Origin: Hyphomicrobium denitrificans 1NES1
Lineage (GTDB): Bacteria > Pseudomonadota > Alphaproteobacteria > Rhizobiales > Hyphomicrobiaceae
Length of the DNA stretch: 64,000 nt
Direction: 5' to 3'
Assembly (NCBI RefSeq): GCF_000230975.2
Contig: NC_021172.1
Span: forward strand, 248,001 to 312,000
In this document: positions 43,834-52,794 of the stretch, piece after piece
How the letters are laid out: every line of letters begins with the position of its first letter
Position numbering within the stretch: the stretch's first letter is position 1
Program-made: the position numbers and the translations under genes
Notes under the pieces: model-generated
The model's input: only the letters and a program-made list of their open reading frames with translations
What the model was told of the DNA's origin: nothing
The model's database searches: none

Positions 43834-44622
43834 CTAGCCGAAGCGGCCGGTGATGTAGTCCTGAGTCCGGCTGTCCGTTGGATTGGTGAAAAGCCTCTTG
43901 GTCTCGCCGAACTCGACGAGTTCGCCCAAATACATGAATGCGGTACGCTGCGAGACGCGGGCGGCCTGCTGCATGTTGTGCGTGACAATGGCGATCGTGA
44001 AGTCGTTCTTCAGCTCGTCGATCAATTCTTCGATGCGTGCGGTCGAGATCGGATCGAGCGCCGAGCACGGTTCGTCGAACAGTATGACTTCGGGCCGGAT
44101 GGCGACGGTTCGCGCGATGCAGAGACGCTGTTGCTGGCCGCCCGACAGGCTCAAGCCGCTGCTGTGCAGCTTGTCCTTGACCTCTTTCCAGAGAGCGGCC
44201 TTCTCCAGTGCGGATTCGACGCGAGCATCAATGTCCGATTTCGGCAGGCGTTCATAAAGGCGGACGCCGAACGCGATGTTTTCGTAGATCGACATTGGGA
44301 AGGGCGTCGGCTTCTGAAACACCATGCCGATGCGCGAGCGCAGGAGATTCAGATCCTGGCGCGGATGGAGGATGTTCTCACCGTCAAACAGGACCTCGCC
44401 CTCAGCGCGCTGGTTCGGATAGAGATCGTACATCCTGTTCAGGACGCGCAGCAGGGTGGATTTTCCGCAACCGGAAGGGCCGATGAACGCTGTCACCTGA
44501 CGCTCATAGAGCGGCAGTGAAATCGACTTCAAAGCCAGCGTGGACCCGTAAAAGAATTTCAGATTACGGACTGAAATCTTTTCCGTAAGCGTGGAGTCCA
44601 CGTCCTTGGACATCACATTCAT
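43834..44622 (-). CDS. pstB: Phosphate ABC transporter ATP-binding protein
   Basis: ATPase of the high-affinity phosphate importer. Walker [18 protein letters not shown] loop [21 protein letters not shown] signature [16 protein letters not shown], Walker [17 protein letters not shown] and switch His [13 protein letters not shown] are all present. The ATG at 44622 overlaps the pstA stop (ATGA), giving 262 residues; a TTG 27 bases upstream is less likely. Confidence 0.95.
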   Translation of the reverse strand: MNVMSKDVDSTLTEKISVRNLKFFYGSTLALKSISLPLYERQVTAFIGPSGCGKSTLLRVLNRMYDLYPNQRAEGEVLFDGENILHPRQDLNLLRSRIGMVFQKPTPFPMSIYENIAFGVRLYERLPKSDIDARVESALEKAALWKEVKDKLHSSGLSLSGGQQQRLCIARTVAIRPEVILFDEPCSALDPISTARIEELIDELKNDFTIAIVTHNMQQAARVSQRTAFMYLGELVEFGETKRLFTNPTDSRTQDYITGRFG

Positions 44623-45470
44623 TGTGGGGACCTCGAAGAACCTAGCCAACGTGCGAGAATACTAAGTGTCAGAACCGCCGCGGTGATGAGCAAAGCGCCT
44701 GTCCAGGCGAGACGCTGCCAATCCTCGTAGGGGCTCAGAGCGTATTGGAAGATGACCACCGGCAAGCTCGCGATCGGAGCGTTGAGATTGGTGCTCCAGA
44801 ACTGATTGTTCAGGGATGTGAACAGGAGCGGCGCCGTCTCGCCGCTGATGCGCGCGATCGCGAGAAGCACGCCCGTGATCATGCCGGCGCGTGCGGCTTT
44901 ATAAGCAACTTTCCTGATGACGAGCGATTGCGGAAGCCCAAGAGCAGAGGATGCTTCGCGGAGCGTGTTCGGCACCAGCAGAAGCATGTTTTCCGTCGTT
45001 CGCACGACCGTCGGGATGACGAGTGCGGCGAGTGCCGCGGATCCGGCGAGTGTCGAGAAGTGGCCCATCGGACGGACCATCAGCTCGTAGATGAAGAGGC
45101 CGGTCACGATCGAGGGTGCGCTCAGCAGAATATCGTTGATGAAGCGGATGAAGGAGCTGACTTTACTGTAGCGGCCATATTCCGCCATGTAGGTTCCGGC
45201 GAGAATGCCGATCGGAGTGCCGATCAGAACGCCGATGGCCGTCATGATCAGGCTGCCGGCGATGGCGTTCAAAAGTCCGCCGTCGCTGCCTGGCGGTGGC
45301 GTCATCTCAGTGAAAACGTTGATCCCGAGACCGGCAAACCCCTTGTACAGCAGCGTTGCCAAAATGATGCCGAGGATCGCCAGTCCCAATGCGGCGGCGG
45401 CCCAGCACAGGCCGACGGTGATTTTGCTTCTGATACGCCGGCGCTCATACCGGCCGCGATCGAGTGCCAT
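44619..45470 (-). CDS. pstA: Phosphate ABC transporter permease PstA
   Basis: 283-residue inner-membrane permease with about six helices ([21 protein letters not shown] first). The binding-protein-dependent permease loop is visible ([32 protein letters not shown] motif). Forms the phosphate channel with PstC. Starts directly after pstC (1 base between) and overlaps pstB by 4 bases. Confidence 0.94.
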   Translation of the reverse strand: MALDRGRYERRRIRSKITVGLCWAAAALGLAILGIILATLLYKGFAGLGINVFTEMTPPPGSDGGLLNAIAGSLIMTAIGVLIGTPIGILAGTYMAEYGRYSKVSSFIRFINDILLSAPSIVTGLFIYELMVRPMGHFSTLAGSAALAALVIPTVVRTTENMLLLVPNTLREASSALGLPQSLVIRKVAYKAARAGMITGVLLAIARISGETAPLLFTSLNNQFWSTNLNAPIASLPVVIFQYALSPYEDWQRLAWTGALLITAAVLTLSILARWLGSSRSPQ

Positions 45471-45471
45471 G

Positions 45472-46509
45472 TTACGCCCCCGCCTTCTTCTCGATGCGCA
45501 TCAGCATGAGCCGTGCAAGTGCGAGAACGACGAATGTGATGAAGAACAGGATGAGGCCGAGCGCGATCAGCGAGGACGTGTAGAGATCGCCGACGGCTTC
45601 TGTAAATTCGTTGGCAATCGTTGCCGAGATCGTCGTGCCTGGCGCCAGGATGGATGCTGAAATGCGATGCGCATTGCCGATGACGAACGTCACGGCCATC
45701 GTTTCGCCGAGTGCACGGCCGAGGCCGAGCATGACACCGCCGATGATGCCGACGCGCGTGTAAGGGATGACGACGTTTTTCACGACTTCGCGTGTCGTCC
45801 AGCCCATGCCGTAGGCTGCTTCTTTCAGAACGGGCGGCACCGTTTCGAACACGTCGCGGCAGACGGCGGTGATGAACGGGAGCACCATCATTGCGAGAAT
45901 GAGAGCCGAGGTCAGAATGCCGATGCCGTAGGGCGGTCCAGCGAAGAAGTTGTTGAGGATGGGCACGTGCTCGAATGCAGCGATAAGCGCGGGCTGGACG
46001 TAGTGTTGCAGAAACGGCGCGAAAAAGAACAGGCCCCAGATACCGTAGATGATGCTGGGGACGCCTGCGAGAAGCTCGATTGCGACACCGATCGGGCGGC
46101 GCAGAGCCATCGGACAAAGCTCGGTCAGGAAGACGGCGATGCCGATGCTGATCGGTACAGCGATGAGCATAGCGATCGCGGAGGTTACGATCGTTCCGTA
46201 AATGGGCGCCAGCGCGCCGAATTGCTCGGTGACCGGATTCCAGACTTCGGTTGTGAGGAAGCTCACGCCGAAGGTGCTGAAGGCGAGATAGCCGCCCGCG
46301 ATCAGAGAGCCGAAAATTGCGGTAAGCAACACCAGAACAAAATAGGCCGAAGACTGCGTCAGGTAGCGGAAGAACACGTCGGACTTTTGTAAAGTCCGCA
46401 GGACGCTGCGTCGTTTGGCCGGAGAGGCGGATCGCTGAATTTCAAGATTAGTCAGGAAACTCAATTTCTTGCTCCTGATGCGGAACCAACCGTGCAATTT
46501 GGAAGGCAT
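45472..46509 (-). CDS. pstC: Phosphate ABC transporter permease PstC
   Basis: 345-residue permease with helices from about residue 52 ([21 protein letters not shown]) onward, periplasmic [17 protein letters not shown] segment and EAA-type loop ([22 protein letters not shown]). The N-terminal 45 residues are basic and cytoplasmic; later starts are possible. Separated from pstS by a stable hairpin. Confidence 0.93.
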   Translation of the reverse strand: MPSKLHGWFRIRSKKLSFLTNLEIQRSASPAKRRSVLRTLQKSDVFFRYLTQSSAYFVLVLLTAIFGSLIAGGYLAFSTFGVSFLTTEVWNPVTEQFGALAPIYGTIVTSAIAMLIAVPISIGIAVFLTELCPMALRRPIGVAIELLAGVPSIIYGIWGLFFFAPFLQHYVQPALIAAFEHVPILNNFFAGPPYGIGILTSALILAMMVLPFITAVCRDVFETVPPVLKEAAYGMGWTTREVVKNVVIPYTRVGIIGGVMLGLGRALGETMAVTFVIGNAHRISASILAPGTTISATIANEFTEAVGDLYTSSLIALGLILFFITFVVLALARLMLMRIEKKAGA

Positions 46510-46512
46510 GAA

Positions 46513-46538
46513 GGAGGCGCCCTGCTAGAGGCGCCTCC
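46513..46538 (-). terminator. Stem-loop between pstS and pstC
   Basis: Perfect 9-base stem GGAGGCGCC / GGCGCCTCC with an 8-base loop, no U tract. Such hairpins after genes for abundant binding proteins usually protect the upstream mRNA end or partly terminate, so that PstS is made in excess over the membrane subunits. The same stem reads in both directions. Confidence 0.65.
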
Positions 46539-46556
46539 GGTATTCTCGGATAGGAC

Positions 46557-47600
46557 TTAGTTCGACGCGAAGATCGGCTTGTTGTCTTCGCCGACGATCT
46601 CGGCCCAGCTTTTCTTGATCTGGGTTACGACGTTTTCAGGGAGCGGAACATAGTCAAGCGCTTCCGCCATCTTGCCGCCGTTGGCGTAAGCCCATTCGAA
46701 GAACTTCAGCGCTTCTTTCGCAGCAGCCGCGTCGGCCGCCTTCTTGTGCATGAGGATGAATGTCGGGTTCGTGATCGGCCAGGAGTCGGCACCCGGCTCG
46801 TCCGTCAGGACAACGCCCATGCCCGGAGCCGAATTCCAGTCGGCGCTGGCAGCGGCGGCCTGGAATGCCGTGATGACGGGTTCGACAGCCTTGCCGTCTT
46901 TGTTGATGAGCTTGGTGTTCGCGAGTTTGTTCTGCTTGGCGTAGGCGTATTCGACGTAACCGATCGAACCCTTCGTCTGCATCACGTTGTTGGCGACGCC
47001 TTCGTTGCCCTTGGCGCCGAGGCCGACTGGGAACTGAACGGAGGTGTTCGAACCAACCTTGGCCTTGAAGTCAGGGCTGACTTTGGAGAGGTAGTTGGTC
47101 CAGACGAACGTCGTGCCCGAACCGTCCGAGCGCGAGACAACGGCAATGGCGCTGGAGGGGAGGTTTACGCTCGGATTGAGCTTCTTGATGGCCGGGTCGT
47201 CCCACGTCTTGATTTCGCCGAGGTAGATCTTGGCGAGCGTCGGGCCGTCGAAAACGAGATCGTTGGCTTTGACACCGTCGAGGTTGACGACGGGAACGAT
47301 GCCGCCCATGACCGTCGGGAACTGAACGAGGCCGCCCTTTTCAAGCTTCTCGCCGGAGAGGGGCATGTCGGAAGCGCCGAACGTCACGGTCTTGGCTTCG
47401 ATCTGCTTGATGCCGCCGCCAGAGCCGATGGATTGATAGTTCAAGCCGATATTGGTCTCTTTCTTATAAGCATCGGCCCATTTCGCATAGATCGGGTACG
47501 GGAACGTCGCGCCCGCGCCAGAGATGTCGGCTTTGACGGGCGCAGTCGCCGCGGCCGTTGCCGCAAGCGCCGCGAAAAGCGCAACAAAAGACTGTTTCAC
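46557..47600 (-). CDS. pstS: Phosphate-binding periplasmic protein
   Basis: Phosphate receptor of the Pst importer. 347 residues from GTG 47600, chosen because a strong GAGGAG site precedes it and it gives a clean signal peptide ([20 protein letters not shown]...KA). The upstream in-frame extension to 47774 is rejected. Phosphate-site motifs are readable: [38 protein letters not shown] and [16 protein letters not shown]. The C-terminal [16 protein letters not shown] is typical. First structural gene of the pst operon. Confidence 0.95.
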   Translation of the reverse strand: MKQSFVALFAALAATAAATAPVKADISGAGATFPYPIYAKWADAYKKETNIGLNYQSIGSGGGIKQIEAKTVTFGASDMPLSGEKLEKGGLVQFPTVMGGIVPVVNLDGVKANDLVFDGPTLAKIYLGEIKTWDDPAIKKLNPSVNLPSSAIAVVSRSDGSGTTFVWTNYLSKVSPDFKAKVGSNTSVQFPVGLGAKGNEGVANNVMQTKGSIGYVEYAYAKQNKLANTKLINKDGKAVEPVITAFQAAAASADWNSAPGMGVVLTDEPGADSWPITNPTFILMHKKAADAAAAKEALKFFEWAYANGGKMAEALDYVPLPENVVTQIKKSWAEIVGEDNKPIFASN

Positions 47601-47944
47601 TCTTAATCTCCTCTTAACGGGGGCTCGAAGCCTCGTCCCCCCATTCGCCGAACCCCAAGCCCGGCGCGCACTCTGTAGTCCACTTATTTCACGGCTAGAT
47701 GAAACGTTAATACCTTGTTTCCGAACGCTTCTTCGCCGGTAACGATGTTGAACGCAGTACCAGAAAATCGGCATTGCCGTGGTTTTGCTCAGCCGATGCC
47801 CTTCTTGATTGAGGGCTCACCGCGGGACGGGCGCTACGACGGCCGAAGCTGATTCAGCAACGGGGCTGTCATAGCGCTGTCATCCAGCGTCGCGATCTTT
47901 TATGATTTTGATGCTATGAATTTGTGACAATCTAACTAATTGAT
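47601..47944. other. phoR-pstS intergenic region
   Basis: 344 bases without a gene, holding the pst promoter. It contains a perfect PHO box (see next entry). A weaker minus-strand candidate is TTGTCACAAATTCATAGC at 47930-47913, oriented toward pstS. The stretch nearest phoR is AT-rich. No open frame here is plausible. Confidence 0.7.
47866..47883 (+). promoter_or_regulatory. PHO box (PhoB-binding site)
   Basis: Two exact copies of CTGTCAT separated by 4 bases, the consensus PhoB site. It lies 266 bases upstream of the pstS start codon. Read in the direction of pst transcription it is ATGACAG twice, i.e. inverted relative to the usual orientation upstream of PhoB-activated promoters. Confidence 0.88.
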
Positions 47945-49228
47945 TTATTTATACTTTGGCAAAACAACTTTGAAGATCGTGCCGCGTCCGACGACGGACT
48001 CAACCGAGAGTTCGCCCTGGTGCCGACTCAGGATGTGCTTGACAATCGCGAGGCCAAGGCCGGTGCCGCCGATACGACGGCTGTGCTCAGTGCTGACACG
48101 GTAAAATCGTTCCGTCAGGCGGGGCAGATGTTCGGGTGCGATCCCGAGGCCATCGTCGGTCACAGTGATCGTCACACGTTTTCTGACCGAATCGCGGTCG
48201 TTTTCCGTCATGTGGACTTTTACCGAGCCACCTTCGCGGCCGTATTTCACAGCGTTCTCGATCAAATTATGAAAGACTTGGAACAGTTCGTCGCGCTCTC
48301 CCTTCGCGAGTAGCGACGACGTTTCCGGCTCGACCGTCATCGTTATCCGCCGTTCGTCTGCCGCAGGCGTAAGAGAGCGCACAACTTCGTTGAGCAATTC
48401 GTTCAGCCTGACTTGACCTGTTGGATTGAGGTTAGCCTTCTCCTCGACGCGACTGAGCAAAAGCAGATCATCGATGAGCCGGGTCATGCGCTCGGCCTGC
48501 TCTCCCATGATTTTAAGAAAGCGGTCGTGAGCCGCCTCGTCGTGACGTGCCGGTCCTTGCAGCGTTTCAATGAAGCCGCGAACCGATGCCAACGGCGTTC
48601 GCAATTCGTGACTGGCGTTGGCAACGAAATCGGTACGCATTTCGAGCGCGCGTTGTTGTTCCGATTCGTCATGGATCGTGATCAGGGCGGCGACGGCGGG
48701 GTGGTGGGCACCGCCGCCGAACGGCGCGACCGTGGCGATGAATCGTTGCCCGAGTCCGCCGCGCGACAACAGCTTTGCCGTGCGTTTTTCGCCGGTCTCG
48801 AAGGCACCGGTGACTGCTGCGATAAGTTCGGGATCGCGGTTGATGTGCTCGAGCGTTCGCCCCTCCGTCAGCCTTTCGAAAATGGAGAGCGCCGCTGCGT
48901 TATAATTCAAAACGACCGATGCGCGGTCGAGAACGATTGCAGGATCGGGTATTGCGGTCGCGAGGTCTGTCCAGGACAAAGATTTGTCCACCGCGATATT
49001 TGCAATCGTTTGCGCAATTTTTCTCGGCGTTCTGCGAATCCGCCATGCGAGCGTTGCGGCGGCGCCCGCTATGAAGCCGCAGAGCAATAGAAGGCCCGAG
49101 CGAAACGGTTCCCCGGCGTAAAGCCATGTCGGGACCAATGCCAGCAATGCGGCTGCGCTCAGCATCGCAAAGCCTACATATGCGTTCGCGGGCGTTTCGG
49201 GTGACAACTGATTTTTAATGAGCGACAT
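47945..49228 (-). CDS. phoR: Phosphate regulon sensor kinase PhoR
   Basis: 427-residue membrane histidine kinase that phosphorylates PhoB. Two membrane segments (about 17-37 and 44-62), a PAS-like domain (about 86-185: ATAIPDPAIVLDRASVVLNYN), HisKA with phospho-acceptor His207 in FVANASHELRTPLASVRGF, and HATPase boxes (FHNLIENAVKYG, VTVTDDGLGIAPEHLP, FYRV, GGTGLGLAIVKHIL). Short periplasmic loop as expected for PhoR, which senses via the Pst/PhoU complex. First gene of the phosphate cluster. Confidence 0.94.
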   Translation of the reverse strand: MSLIKNQLSPETPANAYVGFAMLSAAALLALVPTWLYAGEPFRSGLLLLCGFIAGAAATLAWRIRRTPRKIAQTIANIAVDKSLSWTDLATAIPDPAIVLDRASVVLNYNAAALSIFERLTEGRTLEHINRDPELIAAVTGAFETGEKRTAKLLSRGGLGQRFIATVAPFGGGAHHPAVAALITIHDESEQQRALEMRTDFVANASHELRTPLASVRGFIETLQGPARHDEAAHDRFLKIMGEQAERMTRLIDDLLLLSRVEEKANLNPTGQVRLNELLNEVVRSLTPAADERRITMTVEPETSSLLAKGERDELFQVFHNLIENAVKYGREGGSVKVHMTENDRDSVRKRVTITVTDDGLGIAPEHLPRLTERFYRVSTEHSRRIGGTGLGLAIVKHILSRHQGELSVESVVGRGTIFKVVLPKYK

Positions 49229-49245
49229 CGCCTCTCCGGCGGCAA

Positions 49246-49752
49246 CTAGCTCCGTCGCAAGGCGCGCGCTGCAGGTTTTTTCGCACGAGCCTTGGCGCCG
49301 CGGCTACTGCCGCCATCCGTCTCGCGGTCTGCGTCCGTAATCCCGATGGGCGTATTCTGATTCGCGAGCTCCGCCAGCGTGTGCTGGTCCAGGACGGAGA
49401 TGAATGCGCTCAAGGCATCGCCGAACATGGCATTGATGGACGCTGGATCGTTCTCGCCCGATTTTCGGCCGCGTCCGCCGCCTTCGACTTGCACTCGTGT
49501 GACCTCGATCGCCCTCACGACATCGCCGATCCGGATCGATGTTGCCGGCTTCGCAAGCCGAACGCCGCCGTTCGGGCCTCTCACGGCCGACAGGAAGCCG
49601 GCATGGGACAGGATGTGGACGATCTTGAAGACGTTCTGCTTAGTGACACCCAGCCGTTCGGACACGCCCGCGACCTTTACAAGCTCGTCTTTGGCCAAGG
49701 CGCAATCTATTAAAATGCGGATTGCGTGGCCGGTCTGCTTCGTCAAGCGCAT
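49246..49752 (-). CDS. Rrf2-family transcriptional regulator lacking cluster cysteines
   Basis: 168 residues. The Rrf2 winged helix is clear: MRLTKQTGHAIRILIDCALA, VAGVSERLGVTKQNVFKIVH recognition helix region and LSAVRGPNGGVRLAKPATSI. Members such as NsrR, IscR and RirA bind an iron-sulfur cluster through three cysteines near residues 90-110. Here that stretch (VQVEGGGRGRKSGENDPAS) contains none; the only cysteine is at 17. The C-terminal 30 residues are a basic tail (RGAKARAKKPAARALRR) not usual for the family. Divergent from the imelysin operon, which it may control. Confidence 0.87.
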   Translation of the reverse strand: MRLTKQTGHAIRILIDCALAKDELVKVAGVSERLGVTKQNVFKIVHILSHAGFLSAVRGPNGGVRLAKPATSIRIGDVVRAIEVTRVQVEGGGRGRKSGENDPASINAMFGDALSAFISVLDQHTLAELANQNTPIGITDADRETDGGSSRGAKARAKKPAARALRRS

Positions 49753-49885
49753 ATTTGTTTACCTGGTGGCCGCGCGGCCGCGGCTCTAAAGTCCGACGGT
49801 CGTTTCTTTCAAATTCCCGACTACGTGGCAAGTGCCGCGCGGCCGAGCGCCGCTGGATTGAGCCTGCCAGGCGCTTGGAGTTCAC

Positions 49886-49930
49886 TTGACACCCTTCTAG
49901 GGCGTCAATGTATACTATCACGGTAAATAA
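49886..49930 (+). promoter_or_regulatory. Candidate promoter/operator of the imelysin operon
   Basis: A perfect -35 hexamer TTGACA at 49886-49891 and TGTATA at 49909-49914 with a 17-base spacer (or TATACT at 49911 with 19) fit a sigma-70 promoter reading toward the imelysin gene. AT-rich sequence after it (TATCACGGTAAATAATTTT) is a possible regulator site. Assigned by inspection only. Confidence 0.5.
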
Positions 49931-49994
49931 TTTTGGGCGATCCGCAGCTTAGCGCAACAAAAATCGCCAAACCCAGGAACATGGAGAACGCACG

Positions 49995-51281
49995 ATGTCA
50001 AAATTGGCGATTGCGATGGCTTGTGCGACGGGACTGGCGCTTGCAGGAGCGACAGCGGTACGCCCGGCCTTCGCTGACGCGCCGTCGGTCAAGGACATCA
50101 TGAAGAATTACGGCGACGTTGCCGAGTCGATGTACTCCGACACTCTTGCCAAAGCGAAAGATCTCGACAAAGCCATTGACGCATTCCTGGCGGCTCCGAA
50201 TGCGACGACGCAGAAGGCAGCGCAGGATGCCTGGAAGGCGGCGCGCGTTCCCTACATGCAGACCGAAGGTTTCCGCTTCGGCAACAAAATCGTCGACGAC
50301 TGGGAAGGCAACGTCAACTCGTGGCCGCTCGATGAAGGCCTGATCGATTACGTCGACAAGGCAAGCTACGGTGATTCAAAAGAAGAGAACCCGCTCTATA
50401 CGGCCAACATCATCGCCAACAAGAAGATTCGCCTCGGACCGAAGGTCCTCGATACGAGCAAGATCGACAAGAAAGTTATCGCTCAGCTCAATAGCGCGCT
50501 CGATGTCGAAACGAACGTCGGTACCGGATACCATGCGATCGAGTTCCTGCTGTGGGGCCAGAATCTGCACGGGACCAATCCAGGCGCAGGCGAACGCCCC
50601 GCCAGCGACTACGATCTCAAGAATTGCACGCATGACAATTGCGACCGTCGTCGCGATTACCTAAAGGCGGCAAGTTCGCTGCTCGTCGACGAACTCGAAG
50701 AGATGGTCGGCAACTGGAAGGCTGACGGCGCCGCGCGCCAGGCTCTCGCCAAGCAGGATGAGAACGCACAGCTTTCGACGATCCTGACCGGTATCGGATC
50801 GCTCTCTTACGGAGAGCTGGCGGGCGAACGCATGAAGCTCGGCGTTCTGCTGCATGATCCTGAAGAAGCGCACGACTGCTTCTCCAACAACACACAGAAC
50901 AGCCACTTCTATGACGAAGTCGGCATGATCGAGATCTGGAACGGCAAATACGACGGTGCGAGCGCCGTTTCGGGCGCAAGTATCGCCGAGCTTGCTCGCG
51001 CCAAGGCTCCCGATGCGGCGAAGCGCGTCGACGAAGCGATGGAGAACACCAAGGCGAAGCTCAATGCCATCAAGGTCAAGGCCGATTCAGGCGAGATGGG
51101 CTACAATCAAATGTTGGCTGCCGGAAACGATACCGGTAACAAGCTCATCCTCGATGGTGTCGACGCGCTCGTGGCCCAGGCCCGTGCCGTCGAGGCCGTC
51201 GTCGCGGCGCTCAACCTGAAGGTCAAGATCGAAGGCTCGGACAGCCTCGATAATCCGGGTCAGGTTGCGACCAAAAAGTGA
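49995..51281 (+). CDS. Imelysin-family periplasmic protein (IrpA-like, M75)
   Basis: 428 residues with a signal peptide (LAIAMACATGLALAGATAV...AFA, to about residue 27). Two helical-bundle imelysin repeats; the GxHxxE motif is intact as GTGYHAIEFLLWGQNLHG, with FRFGN and RRDYLKAASSLLVDELEEM also typical, and SYGELAGERMKLGVLLHDPEEAHDCFSNNT in the second half. Related proteins are induced by iron limitation in cyanobacteria and others and are thought to bind iron or a haem-related ligand; protease activity is doubtful. First gene of the operon. Confidence 0.9.
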   Translation: MSKLAIAMACATGLALAGATAVRPAFADAPSVKDIMKNYGDVAESMYSDTLAKAKDLDKAIDAFLAAPNATTQKAAQDAWKAARVPYMQTEGFRFGNKIVDDWEGNVNSWPLDEGLIDYVDKASYGDSKEENPLYTANIIANKKIRLGPKVLDTSKIDKKVIAQLNSALDVETNVGTGYHAIEFLLWGQNLHGTNPGAGERPASDYDLKNCTHDNCDRRRDYLKAASSLLVDELEEMVGNWKADGAARQALAKQDENAQLSTILTGIGSLSYGELAGERMKLGVLLHDPEEAHDCFSNNTQNSHFYDEVGMIEIWNGKYDGASAVSGASIAELARAKAPDAAKRVDEAMENTKAKLNAIKVKADSGEMGYNQMLAAGNDTGNKLILDGVDALVAQARAVEAVVAALNLKVKIEGSDSLDNPGQVATKK

Positions 51282-51342
51282 TTGGCGGATTGCTCTTAAA
51301 CCGGCGCGGTTTTGATTGATAACGGGTGGTGGAAGAGCCCGC

Positions 51343-52794
51343 ATGGTGACACGTCGAGAACTTTTGACAGGCGTCGCGGCATTCTCAGGGAGTGCCGTGG
51401 CATCATTTGCATTTGCAGGGCGCAAGGCGATTGCGCGCGAGCCTGTCATTGCGCAGCCGGTTGCTCACGATACGAAGAAGCTGTTTCTCGATCTTGCGGA
51501 AAGGCCGGCCGCGCTGCCGTGTTTCGACGGCAAGACGCTGCCGCTGTGGACGTTCCAGGAGGGAACGCTATTTCCGGTCGTGCGCATGAAACTCGGCGAA
51601 CGGCTCGATACGCGCTTCAAAAACGATCTACCGCGTCCCGGGGAATACGCGTCAATTCATTGGCATGGCCTCAGGATACCAAACGACCAGGACGGCGTGC
51701 CGTTCATGACGCAGAAGCCGGTCGATCCCGGCGGGGTCGGCACCTATTCCTTCGTGCCGCCGGACACAGGCAGTTTCTTCTTTCACACCCATTGCAATTC
51801 GACCGAGCACATGGGGCGTGGACTGGTCGGTGCCCTTATCATCGAGGGGGACGAGATCGAACCGCCCGATGCCGAATACGTCCTCCTGATGAAGGACTGG
51901 CGTATTTCCCCCGATGGAACGTTTTTGCCGTTTTCGACGGATGCTGGCGCTGCCAAGGCTGGCACACCGGGGACCGTCCGATCGGTCAACGGCGAGCGGC
52001 CTGCTGTCTTCAAAGTTCCGTCGTCGGCCAACGTCCGCATTCGGTTTTATAATGTCGATCCGACACGCATCTCCGAAATCGGTTTCGAGGATGCGGAAGC
52101 TGCGATCATCGCCATCGACGGAAACGGTCTCGATCCGCTTCCGCTCTTATCGTGGCGGATGGGGCCTGCGATGCGTCTCGATATTCTGCTGCGTACGGCG
52201 CCGGCGGGCGGTAGCGTTCGCCTCATGGACTTCTTCGCGAAAGAGCCGGTCGTGCTTGCCGAGTTCCATTCGGAAGGGCCGCCGAAGCGAAACGGGAAGT
52301 TCGAGCCGACGCCCTTGAAGGTCATGCCGTTCCCTAAAGTCGACGTGAACGGCGCGCAGCAGATTCCCTTCATTTTCTCGGCGACGGCGACGGGGGAAGC
52401 TCTCGCTGAGCTCGGAAACTCCGGCATCGAGATCGGGTCGCTCTGTCTTGCAAAACGCACCTTCTGGGCCATCAATAAGCAGGCGTGGCCCGGAATGGAT
52501 CACAAGGATCTCGGGCCGCCTCTCGCCGTTCTGAAATCCGGCCAGAGCTATATCTTCGATCTGCAAAATACAACACCGCACTCGCATCCGATCCATATTC
52601 ATGGCCACACATTCGAGGTTATGAGTTCGAGCATGCGCCACGTGCCGCCGCATCGGGCCGATACGGTACTGTTGCGCCCAAACGAGCGAGTCCAGGCGGG
52701 CATCGTGGGGGGGCAACCCGGAACGTGGATGTTCCATTGCCACATCATCGATCACCAGGAAGCCGGCATGATGGGCTACATCGAGGTCACATGA
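51343..52794 (+). CDS. Periplasmic multicopper oxidase (laccase/ferroxidase type)
   Basis: 483 residues from ATG 51343. Twin-arginine signal (TRRELLTGVAAFSGSAVASF). The four copper motifs are present: HWHG at 106-109, HTH at 148-150, HPIHIHGHTFE near 425 and HCHIIDHQEAGM near 465, the last giving the type 1 Cys-His-Met and two trinuclear-site histidines. So a full set of four coppers is expected. Members oxidise Fe(II), Cu(I), Mn(II) or phenols; the iron-linked neighbours favour ferrous oxidase, by inference. Its stop overlaps the next start by 4 bases. Confidence 0.9.
   Translation: MVTRRELLTGVAAFSGSAVASFAFAGRKAIAREPVIAQPVAHDTKKLFLDLAERPAALPCFDGKTLPLWTFQEGTLFPVVRMKLGERLDTRFKNDLPRPGEYASIHWHGLRIPNDQDGVPFMTQKPVDPGGVGTYSFVPPDTGSFFFHTHCNSTEHMGRGLVGALIIEGDEIEPPDAEYVLLMKDWRISPDGTFLPFSTDAGAAKAGTPGTVRSVNGERPAVFKVPSSANVRIRFYNVDPTRISEIGFEDAEAAIIAIDGNGLDPLPLLSWRMGPAMRLDILLRTAPAGGSVRLMDFFAKEPVVLAEFHSEGPPKRNGKFEPTPLKVMPFPKVDVNGAQQIPFIFSATATGEALAELGNSGIEIGSLCLAKRTFWAINKQAWPGMDHKDLGPPLAVLKSGQSYIFDLQNTTPHSHPIHIHGHTFEVMSSSMRHVPPHRADTVLLRPNERVQAGIVGGQPGTWMFHCHIIDHQEAGMMGYIEVT

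Noticed and set aside
47601..47774. Longer N-terminus for PstS starting at 47774
   Set aside because: The extra 58 residues are Arg-rich and would hide the signal peptide; the GTG at 47600 has a strong GAGGAG site.
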